Source: Polaribacter sp.
GTDB lineage: Bacteria; Bacteroidota; Bacteroidia; Flavobacteriales; Flavobacteriaceae
Assembly (NCBI RefSeq): GCF_024639685.1
Contig: NZ_JAHEHX010000018.1
Location: 62,001 to 126,000 of the forward strand
Direction of reading: 5' to 3'
DNA length: 64,000 bases
Shown: in pieces, positions 41,948 to 51,914 of the stretch
How the letters are laid out: every line of letters starts with the position of its first letter
Numbering within the stretch: position 1 is the stretch's first letter
Position numbers and translations under genes: made by a program
The notes under the pieces: model-generated
Databases searched by the model: none
Seen by the model: only the letters and a program-made list of their open reading frames with translations
Told to the model about the DNA's origin: nothing

Positions 41948-43134
41948 ACCTGAAGGTTATTATAAAAGTTTAAGAGTTTTTGAGAGGTAATTTCCCACGA
42001 AAATTCATTTTTTATAAAATCTTCACCATTCTTACCTAATTTTTCTCTTAACCCTTTGTCCTTATAAAGCTGTATTACTTTTAAGGAAAAATCTACAGAA
42101 TCTTTCTCATTATGTACTAAACCAGAATGCTTTTTAGTTACTAGTTTTTTTTGTGCTATTGCGTTACTTACTAATAATGGTTTTGCAAAACTCATGTATT
42201 GAAAAATCTTATTTGCATAAGCGACATCATGTTGTAAGTTTCTGTGTAAAGGAGAAATACAAACATCACTCGCTTTAATATAGGATTGAAAGAGGGTTAC
42301 ATCTTTCCAACCCTCAAAATCTACAAATTTTTCAATTTTCAAATCTTTAACCTCTTGTTTTAAAATTGAATCAGTAGTATTCTTACCAACAATTACTAAT
42401 TTTATATTTGGAATCTCTTTTCTAAGTTTAGGTATTGCAGCAATGGCTGTTTGTAGACCTCTTCTTAAGTGTGTATCTCCTAAATATAATAATACAAAAT
42501 GTTTTTTATACTTAACTAATATGCTTTTGTCAATTGTGAAATTTTTATAAAAAGAAGTTCTAATTGTATTAGGTACTAAAACAAATTTACTTTTTTGAGA
42601 TGGTAATCGCGTTTTAAGAGTTTTTATAAATTCTGGAGAAACTGTTATCACCTTATCTGCCTTAAAAATAAACTCTTCTTCTTTATTTTTCCATTTTTTT
42701 GGAGAAATAAGGTACTTTCCTGGAAATTTCTGTAAGTGAGGATACAGCTTCATAACTTCAGGAAGATTGTCATGTAAATCTAATACAATTGGTAATGTCG
42801 TTTGCTTGTTTGCCTTAAAAACAGCCTCCGCAACTCTAATATCATGAATATGTAAAACTTGTACTTTAGTTTCTTTTATAAATTTTCGCACTTTCTGTTG
42901 CATTAAAAAAGTATAAATAGGAATCGTATATGCTAAAGCAGATAATTTATACTCAAACTTATTAGAAGAATAACGTTTTACATTTATTCCATTTATAAGT
43001 TCGTTTTTCTGTTCTTTAGAATATGATAAGCAAAACAGGAAGACGTCGTGTCCGTTTTGGACTAAAGAAACTGCTTCATTCTCTACTCTTGGGTCTGGAG
43101 GAAAACTAGCATCGAGAACCATTCCTATTCTCAT
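41944..43134 (-). CDS. Glycosyltransferase (GT4-like)
   Basis: MVLDASFPPDPRVENEA; YANKIFQYMSFAKPLLVSN; ATGA-type overlap with neighbour. Confidence 0.88.
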   Translation of the reverse strand: MRIGMVLDASFPPDPRVENEAVSLVQNGHDVFLFCLSYSKEQKNELINGINVKRYSSNKFEYKLSALAYTIPIYTFLMQQKVRKFIKETKVQVLHIHDIRVAEAVFKANKQTTLPIVLDLHDNLPEVMKLYPHLQKFPGKYLISPKKWKNKEEEFIFKADKVITVSPEFIKTLKTRLPSQKSKFVLVPNTIRTSFYKNFTIDKSILVKYKKHFVLLYLGDTHLRRGLQTAIAAIPKLRKEIPNIKLVIVGKNTTDSILKQEVKDLKIEKFVDFEGWKDVTLFQSYIKASDVCISPLHRNLQHDVAYANKIFQYMSFAKPLLVSNAIAQKKLVTKKHSGLVHNEKDSVDFSLKVIQLYKDKGLREKLGKNGEDFIKNEFSWEITSQKLLNFYNNLQV

Positions 43135-45551
43135 GCTTTATCTTGATTTTTCTTCTTATTATATAAAATACATCCTAAAGAAATAATAAATAAAAATGCG
43201 TAAGAACTTAAAGATAAAAAACTTCCTTTTTGAATAACTTTGGGCTCAAATTTAAATACAATTTCATGATTTCCTTCAGGTACTCTCATTCCTCTTAAAA
43301 CATAATTCACTCTATAATGTGGCGTCAATTCTCCGTCAACATAAGCATTCCAACCATCTTTATAATATATTTCAGAAAAAACAGCAAATTGCTCTGTTTT
43401 AGCATTTGAAGTATATTTTAATTCTGTAACACCATACTTATCTAAAGAGATACTTGCTGTAGTATCTTTCTGAAAATTGAAAGTACTATTCTCTAAAAGC
43501 TTGCTTTTATCTATAACTGCACTTAATTGTGTACTAAGTGAATCTAACGTTTTCATTTCTTGGTCTGCAGAAGTCACTAATAGTACATTTTGTACAAACC
43601 AAGCATTACCATATGCATCTGGATTTAATTGTGCTTGTGGTTGATTATTTTGATCTGCAATAATAAAATATTTAGTGTTTAACATATTTAAAACACGCAT
43701 ATTGTTCTTTGCTATTTGATAATCAAACAACTCTTTATACCTACCCATTTTTGCAGCATGATAACCTCCTATTGATTGATGAAAATAAGAAGTAGAACCG
43801 TCTTGCATAGGATCTACTGTAAAATTTGCTACTCTATAATGAGATTCGTCTTTTAATATTTGTTTAGATGCATTTGACGCTATAAATGGTTTTTCGACTT
43901 TTCTCGAAGATCTAAAATCAGATTCATTCACATAACGTTTATCTATAGAAAGTAAATCGATAAGAATAAATATAACCAATGCTATAATTGCATATTGCTT
44001 CTTTAATTTTTCTTTTAATGTAAACCATAAAATGCCTGCTGCTAGAATCACGAGACCTATAGACCTAAGAGAATCCATTAATAAAATCGATTTCCTATCT
44101 GCAATAACTGCATCTAATAAACCTGGCAGATCATTATAACTTGCATCCCTTAGTCCTTCGAAAGTTGCAAAGCTCTGAGCTAATAAATACCCAAAAACAA
44201 TTAATCCTGAAAAGGTGAAAAATGCATTTTTTAATGCTTCCTTTTTCTTTTTATTAGAAATTCCTGGTGAGAAAAATTCTTTTAACGCTAATACTCCTAA
44301 TATTGGAACACAAAGTTCTGCTATAATTTGTATTGATGAAACTGCCCTGAATTTATTATATAAAGGAACATAATCGATAAAAATATTCGTTAAAATCTCA
44401 AAATTTCTACCCCAACTTAATAAAATAGAGAATACTGTGGCTGCTACTAACCATTGTTTTAATTTTCCTTTTACTAAAAAAATACCAAGAAAAAATAAGA
44501 AAAATATTACAGCTCCTATATATGCAGGTGCTTCAATAATTGGCTGATCTCCCCAATAAGTAAGTACTTGTTTAGAGTAATCATTAGCAACTTTTTTTCC
44601 AGCAGTTTTAGCTATTAACTTATAAAACTCAGAATCATCACCCAATTCTTCAACGGTTCCTCCACCCATAAATCTAGGAACAAATAGGTTGAATGTTTCT
44701 AGCTTAGCATAACTATATTGAGTAATATAGCTTTTATCTAAACCTTGTGTTTCTTGTTTTTTAGAACCATCTGCATTAATGGTTAATTCAGATTTTCCTC
44801 TAGTACTGAAATCTGTATATTCTTTCATAGCCATTAATCTTGGTGCATTTGCTCCAATTCCTAAAATAACAGCGGCTATAATTACTATAGCTTGTTTTAT
44901 AAAACGAGATAATTCACCTTCTTTTATGGCATGAACCAATTCTACAATTCCCAGTATTAACAAACAGAAACCTAAGTAATATGTCATTTGTATGTGGTTT
45001 GCATAAATCTCTAATGCCATAGCTAAACCAGTTAGAATGAAACCTAACACAAACTTTTTTCGAAAAACCAATAAAACCCCAGCAACTACTAATGGCATAT
45101 AAGCTATAGCATGTGCTTTGGAATTATGACCCGGTATAAAAATAATTATCAAATAGGTAGAGAAGCCAAAGGATAAAGCTCCTAAAATTGCCAATCTCCA
45201 TTTAACTTTTAATGCCAACATTAGCACGAAAAAACTTAAAAAATACAAAAATGTATAATCTGCAGGTCTTGGTAAAAAACGGAATACTTTATCTATAGTT
45301 CTTACAAAATCATAAGGGTAATAGGCGCTTATTTGGTAAGCTGGCATTCCACTAAATGAAGCACCTGTCCAATAAGGTTCTGCGTCATTATTAGCTCTAT
45401 AATCCTTAATTTCTTTAGCCATGCCTATAAACTGAGTAATATCTGACTGAGCTAATTTTTGACCCTTTAAAACAGGATGGAAATAAAGTAAAGATGCAAT
45501 AACAAAAAGAAGAAATGCAACTGTATATGGTAAAATCTTTTTTAGTTTCAA
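43131..45551 (-). CDS. YfhO family membrane protein
   Basis: 806 aa; multi-TM; C-term YKDGWNAYVDGELTPHYRVNYVLRGMRVPEGNHEIVFKFEP. Confidence 0.88.
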   Translation of the reverse strand: MKLKKILPYTVAFLLFVIASLLYFHPVLKGQKLAQSDITQFIGMAKEIKDYRANNDAEPYWTGASFSGMPAYQISAYYPYDFVRTIDKVFRFLPRPADYTFLYFLSFFVLMLALKVKWRLAILGALSFGFSTYLIIIFIPGHNSKAHAIAYMPLVVAGVLLVFRKKFVLGFILTGLAMALEIYANHIQMTYYLGFCLLILGIVELVHAIKEGELSRFIKQAIVIIAAVILGIGANAPRLMAMKEYTDFSTRGKSELTINADGSKKQETQGLDKSYITQYSYAKLETFNLFVPRFMGGGTVEELGDDSEFYKLIAKTAGKKVANDYSKQVLTYWGDQPIIEAPAYIGAVIFFLFFLGIFLVKGKLKQWLVAATVFSILLSWGRNFEILTNIFIDYVPLYNKFRAVSSIQIIAELCVPILGVLALKEFFSPGISNKKKKEALKNAFFTFSGLIVFGYLLAQSFATFEGLRDASYNDLPGLLDAVIADRKSILLMDSLRSIGLVILAAGILWFTLKEKLKKQYAIIALVIFILIDLLSIDKRYVNESDFRSSRKVEKPFIASNASKQILKDESHYRVANFTVDPMQDGSTSYFHQSIGGYHAAKMGRYKELFDYQIAKNNMRVLNMLNTKYFIIADQNNQPQAQLNPDAYGNAWFVQNVLLVTSADQEMKTLDSLSTQLSAVIDKSKLLENSTFNFQKDTTASISLDKYGVTELKYTSNAKTEQFAVFSEIYYKDGWNAYVDGELTPHYRVNYVLRGMRVPEGNHEIVFKFEPKVIQKGSFLSLSSYAFLFIISLGCILYNKKKNQDKA

Positions 45552-45589
45552 ACTTAAAATTTAAAATGGTGATAATTCTTCAAAAAACA

Positions 45590-45844
45590 TTAATCAATCT
45601 CCTCAAAATCGATATACTCTCCAACGTTTTTCTTACTCTGAGCCTCTTTTCTTGGTGCTTTATCTATAATTGTTTCCCCTTCTTTAACAGTACTTTTGGC
45701 TTGTTGTTTACCAAATTGCTCTGCTGCTTTTTGCTGCATAGTGCTAGCTACTTTATTCAATAAAAAAGGAGCGAAAAGTTTCGCTACAAATTTGAATGCA
45801 TAGTAAAATAAAACTATAAAGAAGATCGTTTTTAACAAACCCAT
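45590..45844 (-). CDS. DUF4834-like small membrane protein
   Basis: 84 aa, N-terminal TM, charged C-terminus. Confidence 0.6.
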   Translation of the reverse strand: MGLLKTIFFIVLFYYAFKFVAKLFAPFLLNKVASTMQQKAAEQFGKQQAKSTVKEGETIIDKAPRKEAQSKKNVGEYIDFEEID

Positions 45845-46005
45845 TTAAAATACATATTTAATTAATATCAAAAGTAACAATTTGGCAACAATTGATACGT
45901 TAACAAAGTACAAAATTTAAGATTTACAAAAAAGTATGCATTCCTTTTTAAAACACCATTTTTATGCTATGTTTGTTTACATTTTTATTTAAAACAAGTA
46001 AGTAA

Positions 46006-47025
46006 ATGGTTAAAAATTGTATTAAGGAATTACTTTTTGCAGTTATTGTGTTATGTTTTTTTTCAATCTATGGACAATACACTAGTGTAATAAACTCAAA
46101 CAAACCAGGGTTTTCGGAGAGTCCTTACAGTGTGGGAAAAGGTGTTTATCAGTTTGAAAGCAATTTATTTTGGAGAAACACATCTATAGAAACTACTTTC
46201 TCTAGACCACAATCTTTTGGACTAGACTTTCTATTTAGAACCAGTTTTTTATCAGAAAAACTAGAGTTGAATACACAAATAAGTTATAAAAGAGATGAAA
46301 TTGCTTTTAAAAACATCTTTACATCATCTTACTTTACCAATGGTTTTGGCAGATTTACGATTGGAGCAAAATATTTGCTTTTTCAGCAAGAATATGAAGA
46401 CAAAACCAAAGAGGTTAGAAGTTGGAAAAGAAGAAATGCTTTCGATAAAAAAAGGTTGATACCTTCTGTAGCCATTTATGCTGGTTTAAATACAGATATG
46501 GTTAATGACATATACAAAACAGGTAGTATGTCTCCGAAAGCAGGTATATTATTACAAAACAATTTAAGTTCTGATTTTAATATCATAACCAATGTCTTTT
46601 ATGATTATATAGGTACTGATTTTGCTGAATTTTCTTATATAATTACTGGGACTATTAATTTAAGTGATAGATGGTCTACCTTTTTTGAAAATCAAACTAT
46701 ATTTCAAAAAGAACAAACCAACTCTAATCTGGGTACTGGTTTGGCTTTTTTATACAGTAGAAATCTACAAGTAAATGCCTCTGGTAGGTTTCTATTTGAA
46801 GGAAAAGCACAAGGTTTCTACGCAGGTTTTGGAGTATCTTACAGAATAGACAGGCATAAAGACAGCTATAAGGAGTTAGATGAAAATGGAAAAGAATTAA
46901 AAGACACTCCAATTTCTAACTACAATAAAAAACAGAATGGCTTTTTTAGTAGGCTTTTTAGTATTTTTACCAAAGATAAGAGCAAGAAAAAAACTAGAAA
47001 AAGAGTAAAGAGAAAAAGAAACTAA
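46006..47025 (+). CDS. Transporter / outer membrane channel-like protein
   Basis: Signal peptide, NKPGFSESPYSVGKGVYQFESN, beta-strand pattern. Confidence 0.65.
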   Translation: MVKNCIKELLFAVIVLCFFSIYGQYTSVINSNKPGFSESPYSVGKGVYQFESNLFWRNTSIETTFSRPQSFGLDFLFRTSFLSEKLELNTQISYKRDEIAFKNIFTSSYFTNGFGRFTIGAKYLLFQQEYEDKTKEVRSWKRRNAFDKKRLIPSVAIYAGLNTDMVNDIYKTGSMSPKAGILLQNNLSSDFNIITNVFYDYIGTDFAEFSYIITGTINLSDRWSTFFENQTIFQKEQTNSNLGTGLAFLYSRNLQVNASGRFLFEGKAQGFYAGFGVSYRIDRHKDSYKELDENGKELKDTPISNYNKKQNGFFSRLFSIFTKDKSKKKTRKRVKRKRN

Positions 47026-47044
47026 CAAAATCAAGTATATCTAA

Positions 47045-48190
47045 ATGATTACTATTAAAGAAGTGCACACGAAAAGTGAAATCAAACAATTTGTTATGTT
47101 TCCGTTTTCAATTTACAAGGACAATCCCTACTGGGTACCTCCTATCGTTAAAGATGAAATTGCAAATTTTGACACAGATAAAAACCCTGTTTTTAAAAAT
47201 GCAGATGGCAGGTTTTTTTTAGCTTTTAGAAACAACAAAATAGTTGGTAGAGTTATTGCTATTATTAATTGGTATGAGGTAAACAATCAAAACATTAAAA
47301 AAATGCGTTTCGGTTGGTTTGATGTTATAGATGACATAGAGGTTTCCAAAGCTTTATTACAAAAAGTAAACCAAATAGGTAAAGAGAACAAATTAGAATA
47401 TATAGAAGGACCTGTAGGTTTCAATAATTTAGATAAAACTGGAGTTTTAACAGAAGGTTTTAATCATTTAGGCACTATGATTACATGGTACAACCACCCG
47501 TACTATAAAGATCATTTAGAGCAACTAGATTTTGTAAAAGAAAAAGAATATTTAGAAAATAAATTCAAATTTAAAAATGTAGATGCTGTCTACTTTAATA
47601 GAATTAGCACTATTATAAAAAAACGTTTTAACCTTAAAGCTTTAGATTTCACAAAAACCAAGGATATTCTACCTTATGTAGACGAAATGTTCGAAGTCTT
47701 TAGCGCTTCCTACGCTAAACTTTCTACTTTCGTTCCTATTTCTGATGCTCAAATAACCTATTTTAAAAAGAAATACATCTCCTTTATTAATCCTGAATAC
47801 ATCAAATTTGTGGTAGATGAGAATAATAAATTAGTTGCTTTTGCAATTGTTATGCCTTCATTCTCTAAAGCACTTCAAAAAACAAAAGGTAAATTATTTC
47901 CCTTTGGAATTTTTCATTTATTAAGAGCAAGAAAACACTCTAAAGATGTAACGTTTTATTTAATTGGTGTTCATCCAGATTACCAAAATAAAGGAATACA
48001 TGCAATTATTTTTGATCAATATACCAAAACATTTACTCCTCTAGGTATTGATAATTGTATTAGAACACCGGAGTTAGCAGACAATGAAGCAATCAGAAAA
48101 TTGTGGGAAAAGTTTGATCCTGTTACCCATAAAAGAAGAAGGACGTATAGAAAAGACATAAATACTCAACTAGATATCAATTTGAGTTAA
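47045..48190 (+). CDS. GNAT-like acetyltransferase
   Basis: FPFSIYKDNPYWVPP...; VTFYLIGVHPDYQNKGIHAIIFDQ. Confidence 0.75.
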   Translation: MITIKEVHTKSEIKQFVMFPFSIYKDNPYWVPPIVKDEIANFDTDKNPVFKNADGRFFLAFRNNKIVGRVIAIINWYEVNNQNIKKMRFGWFDVIDDIEVSKALLQKVNQIGKENKLEYIEGPVGFNNLDKTGVLTEGFNHLGTMITWYNHPYYKDHLEQLDFVKEKEYLENKFKFKNVDAVYFNRISTIIKKRFNLKALDFTKTKDILPYVDEMFEVFSASYAKLSTFVPISDAQITYFKKKYISFINPEYIKFVVDENNKLVAFAIVMPSFSKALQKTKGKLFPFGIFHLLRARKHSKDVTFYLIGVHPDYQNKGIHAIIFDQYTKTFTPLGIDNCIRTPELADNEAIRKLWEKFDPVTHKRRRTYRKDINTQLDINLS

Positions 48191-48314
48191 TTTATGAAGA
48201 ATAAATAAATTTGTATAGAGAACTAATTATAAAAACTTCTCGACACAAAATTTCTAAAAAAAGAAATTTCACACGAAGTGACAGTTTCTTTCAACTTTGA
48301 ATCTAATTTAAAAA

Positions 48315-49022
48315 ATGCAACTATTTTATAATTCAGAAATTTCTAAAGAAACTACTCAAATTACTTTCGATAAAACCGAAAGTAGGCATATTGTGCGTGT
48401 TTTGCGAAAAAAAGAAAATGATGTTTTAAAAATAACCAATGGTAAAGGTTTTTTCTTTGATACTAAAATTACAGTTGCTAATGATAAAAAATGTATTGCT
48501 CAAGTTATCAATATTTTAGAAAAAACAAAACCTTGGAACTACTACTTGCATATAGCCATTGCTCCTACAAAAAATAACGATCGTTTTGAGTGGTTTTTAG
48601 AAAAAGCTACAGAAATTGGTGTAGATGAAATTACGCCAATTATTTGTCAGAATTCAGAGAGAAGAGTGGTAAAATTAGAGCGTTTTGAAAAGATTTTACA
48701 ATCTGCCATGAAGCAATCTTTAAAATTTACATTACCAAAATTGAATACCCCAATTAAGTTTAACAATTTCATACAACAAGATATAGAAGGCTTAAAATGT
48801 ATTGCTCATTGCGAAGAACAAAAGAAAAATCATTTAAAAAATGTTGCTAAAAACGGGAAGAGAATTACTATTCTTATAGGTCCTGAAGGAGATTTCTCTT
48901 TAAATGAAATTAAAAAAGCATTAGAAAATAACTATAACCCTATTTCTTTAGGAGAAAGCAGATTAAGAACAGAAACTGCTGCTTTAGTTGCGGTAAATAC
49001 TGTTTCTTTAATACAAGAGTAA
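48315..49022 (+). CDS. rsmE: 16S rRNA (uracil(1498)-N(3))-methyltransferase
   Basis: WFLEKATEIGVDEITPIICQNSERR; LIGPEGDFSLNEI; LGESRLRTETAAL. Confidence 0.95.
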   Translation: MQLFYNSEISKETTQITFDKTESRHIVRVLRKKENDVLKITNGKGFFFDTKITVANDKKCIAQVINILEKTKPWNYYLHIAIAPTKNNDRFEWFLEKATEIGVDEITPIICQNSERRVVKLERFEKILQSAMKQSLKFTLPKLNTPIKFNNFIQQDIEGLKCIAHCEEQKKNHLKNVAKNGKRITILIGPEGDFSLNEIKKALENNYNPISLGESRLRTETAALVAVNTVSLIQE

Positions 49023-49062
49023 TTTCATTTTTCATATATTGCTTTAATATTCATTATAAATC

Positions 49063-49704
49063 ATGAGGCAACTTTTATGTATATTAATACTAACTCTTTC
49101 TGTAAGTTCTTACTGTCAGGATGTTGCTATTTTAAAATACAATGGTGGTGGAGATTGGTATGCAAATCCAACTGCTATTCCAAACTTAGTGGCATTTACC
49201 AATAAAAATATAAAAGCAAATATTTCTAAAAACCCACAAACAGTAGCTGTTAACAGTACTGATATTTTTAATTTTCCTATTCTTTTTATGACAGGTCATG
49301 GAAATATTTACTTCACAAAAGAAGAAACTTCTAACCTACAAAATTATTTAATTTCTGGCGGATTTTTACACATATCCGACAATTATGGTTTGGATAAATT
49401 TATAAGAAGAGAGTTGAAAAAGGTTTTTCCTAATTTAGAATTTAAAGAAATACCAATCAATCATCCTATTTATAATCAAACATTTAAATTCCCAGACGGA
49501 ATTCCCAAAATCCATGAACATGATAAAAAACCTGCGCAAGGTTTTGGTTTGTTTTATGAAGGAAGATTACTTGTTTTTTATGATCATGAAACTGATTTAA
49601 GTGATGGCTGGGAAGATGGTATTATACATAACAATCCAAGAGAAGTTAGAGAAAAAGCTTTAAGAATGGGTTCAAATATTATAGAATATGCTTTTACAAA
49701 CTAA
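49063..49704 (+). CDS. DUF4159 domain protein
   Basis: YNGGGDWYANPTAIPNLVAFTN, TGHGNIYFTKEE, GGFLHISDNYGLDKFIRRELKKVFP. Confidence 0.85.
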   Translation: MRQLLCILILTLSVSSYCQDVAILKYNGGGDWYANPTAIPNLVAFTNKNIKANISKNPQTVAVNSTDIFNFPILFMTGHGNIYFTKEETSNLQNYLISGGFLHISDNYGLDKFIRRELKKVFPNLEFKEIPINHPIYNQTFKFPDGIPKIHEHDKKPAQGFGLFYEGRLLVFYDHETDLSDGWEDGIIHNNPREVREKALRMGSNIIEYAFTN

Positions 49705-50632
49705 TGCCAATATTAATATTGATGATATTAAAATAAACTTTGACTCTAGTGGTTTATGGGTTTTAAATATTGCCATTGCTATTATAATGTTTGGAGTTGC
49801 TTTAGCAATTACTGTAGATGATTTTAAACGATTGTTTAAAAATCCAAAAATTGTTTTTGTTGGGGTATTATCGCAATTTATTTTATTGCCATTATTTACT
49901 TTTTTAGGTATATTATTAATAAAACCTCATCCAAGTTTTGCATTAGGAATGATGATGATTGCAGCTTGCCCTGGTGGAAACGTCTCCAATTTTTTTAGTA
50001 AAATGGCCAAAGGTAATGCAGCATTATCTGTAAGTTTAACAGCTTTTGCAACATTAATCTGTATTTTTATGACTCCCTTTAATTTGCAATTTTGGGGCAG
50101 TTTATATGAACCAACCAATGAAATTTTAAAAAAAGTGGAACTTAATTGGGTAGATTTATTAAAGTTAGTTTCTTTAATTTTAGGAATACCTTTAGTTTGT
50201 GGAATGCTCATTAAACATTACCATTCAGAAATGGCTGGTAAAATAGAGAAAATTCTTAAACCTTTATCAATGCTAGTTTTTATAGCTTTAATATTTACTG
50301 CATTTTCACAAAATTTAGATGTTTTTGTAAATCATATACACCTTGTATTAGCTTTGGTTGTTTTTCATAATATTTTTGCATTTATTTTAGGGTATTGTTC
50401 AGCAAAAACCTTCAAATTGAATAAACAAGATTGTAAAACTATTTCTATGGAAACTGGAATTCAGAATGGTGGCCTTGGTTTGTTATTAATTTTTGGCTTT
50501 TTTGATGGCTTAGGAGGAATGGCTTTATTAGCAGCTTTTTGGGGGATTTGGGACGTTTTTTCTGGAATGCTATTGGCTACTTTTTGGGGGAAAGATAAAA
50601 AGGTATCACTTAATAAATCTTCAGCAAAATAA
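49688..50632 (+). CDS. Bile acid:sodium symporter family protein
   Basis: 314 aa, multi-TM; AACPGGNVSNFFSKMAKGNAALSVSLTA; ETGIQNGGLGL. Confidence 0.92.
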   Translation: MLLQTNANINIDDIKINFDSSGLWVLNIAIAIIMFGVALAITVDDFKRLFKNPKIVFVGVLSQFILLPLFTFLGILLIKPHPSFALGMMMIAACPGGNVSNFFSKMAKGNAALSVSLTAFATLICIFMTPFNLQFWGSLYEPTNEILKKVELNWVDLLKLVSLILGIPLVCGMLIKHYHSEMAGKIEKILKPLSMLVFIALIFTAFSQNLDVFVNHIHLVLALVVFHNIFAFILGYCSAKTFKLNKQDCKTISMETGIQNGGLGLLLIFGFFDGLGGMALLAAFWGIWDVFSGMLLATFWGKDKKVSLNKSSAK

Positions 50633-50741
50633 ACATCTACTAATTAACCCAGTTAACTTAGACAAATTACCAGAAATATTTATCAGCAAAATACTTAAAA
50701 GCGTTATAACCTTGACTTTGGTAATCATTTAAATTTTACAT

Positions 50742-51803
50742 ATGATTTTAAAGAAAATTTGGTATAATTATGTAAAACTATTCTTAAGAATTAGTCTGAA
50801 TTTCTATGCTAAAGAAATTAAAGTTTTTGGGAAAGAAAATGTGCCTAAAAAGGGGGCAATTCTTTTTGCAGTCAACCATCCAAATGCTTTATTAGACCCA
50901 CTTTTTGTTACCACTTTTAACAATAGAGAAAATCATTTTTTAGTTAGGGCAGATGTTTTTAAAAGACCATTGGTAAAAAAAGCATTAGCTTCTTTAAACC
51001 TAATGCCCATTTACAGAATTAGAGACGGAAGAAAGCAATTATCAAATAATGAAGAAGTTTTTAAAAAGTGCTTTAACATATTAGCCAGAAAAGAAACATT
51101 AATTATTTTTCCACAGGGAGGACACTCTAGAGATAGAAACATTAAATCCTTAAGTAAAGGGTTTACTAGGATTGTATATGGTGCTTTAGAAAAAAACAGT
51201 AATTTAAAAATTACTGTAATACCAGTTGGAGTAACTTACCAAAACTCATCTAGTTACCCAAGCAAAGTTTGCGTTCAATTTGGAGCACCAATTGACGCTA
51301 AAACTATTTATATAAATAATGAAAAAGCTAAAGCAGTAAACGTTTTAAAAGAACAGGTAAGTAATCAATTAAAACAATTAACGGTTCATATTCCTAATGA
51401 TGAAAATTACCATGAAACCTTAAAAAAGCTAAATGCTGCTAATGTAGATTTTACAGAAGTTAATACGATTAATGAAATGATTCGGAATCAAAAATTTCCT
51501 GAACCAAAAAAGAAAAAAATTAATTATTTAAAACCAGTATACTACCTTATTTTACTCAATAGTATTTTACCTTATTTTATCTGGAAAAAATTCTCAAAAA
51601 ATATTAGCGAAATTGAATTTATAGACACAATGCAATATGGTATAAACGTAGTTACCTTTCCTTTATTCTATATATTACAAAGCATTCTATTATCCTTTTT
51701 ATATGGCTGGCAATTTGCTACTTATTACTTTATACTATCTGTTTTTATAGTCTATGTTTATACAAAATTAGCACCAGTAAATACTGAAAGTAATATCAAG
51801 TAA
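50742..51803 (+). CDS. 1-acyl-sn-glycerol-3-phosphate acyltransferase (PlsC-like)
   Basis: FAVNHPNALLDP, IFPQGGHSR. Confidence 0.88.
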   Translation: MILKKIWYNYVKLFLRISLNFYAKEIKVFGKENVPKKGAILFAVNHPNALLDPLFVTTFNNRENHFLVRADVFKRPLVKKALASLNLMPIYRIRDGRKQLSNNEEVFKKCFNILARKETLIIFPQGGHSRDRNIKSLSKGFTRIVYGALEKNSNLKITVIPVGVTYQNSSSYPSKVCVQFGAPIDAKTIYINNEKAKAVNVLKEQVSNQLKQLTVHIPNDENYHETLKKLNAANVDFTEVNTINEMIRNQKFPEPKKKKINYLKPVYYLILLNSILPYFIWKKFSKNISEIEFIDTMQYGINVVTFPLFYILQSILLSFLYGWQFATYYFILSVFIVYVYTKLAPVNTESNIK

Positions 51804-51914
51804 AATAATATACCAAAGCAATTTAGTGTTGTTAGTAAAGTTAAACTCTTGAATAATTTGAAACTGAAATACATTCAGCACAAAAAAGATAGGAGTAAAA
51901 ACAGAATAAAGTTT

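Noticed and set aside
39190-45551. Flippase-GT-GT-YfhO cluster as a novel surface polysaccharide system
   Set aside because: Ordinary small glycan/envelope gene group; no unusual domains or boundaries.
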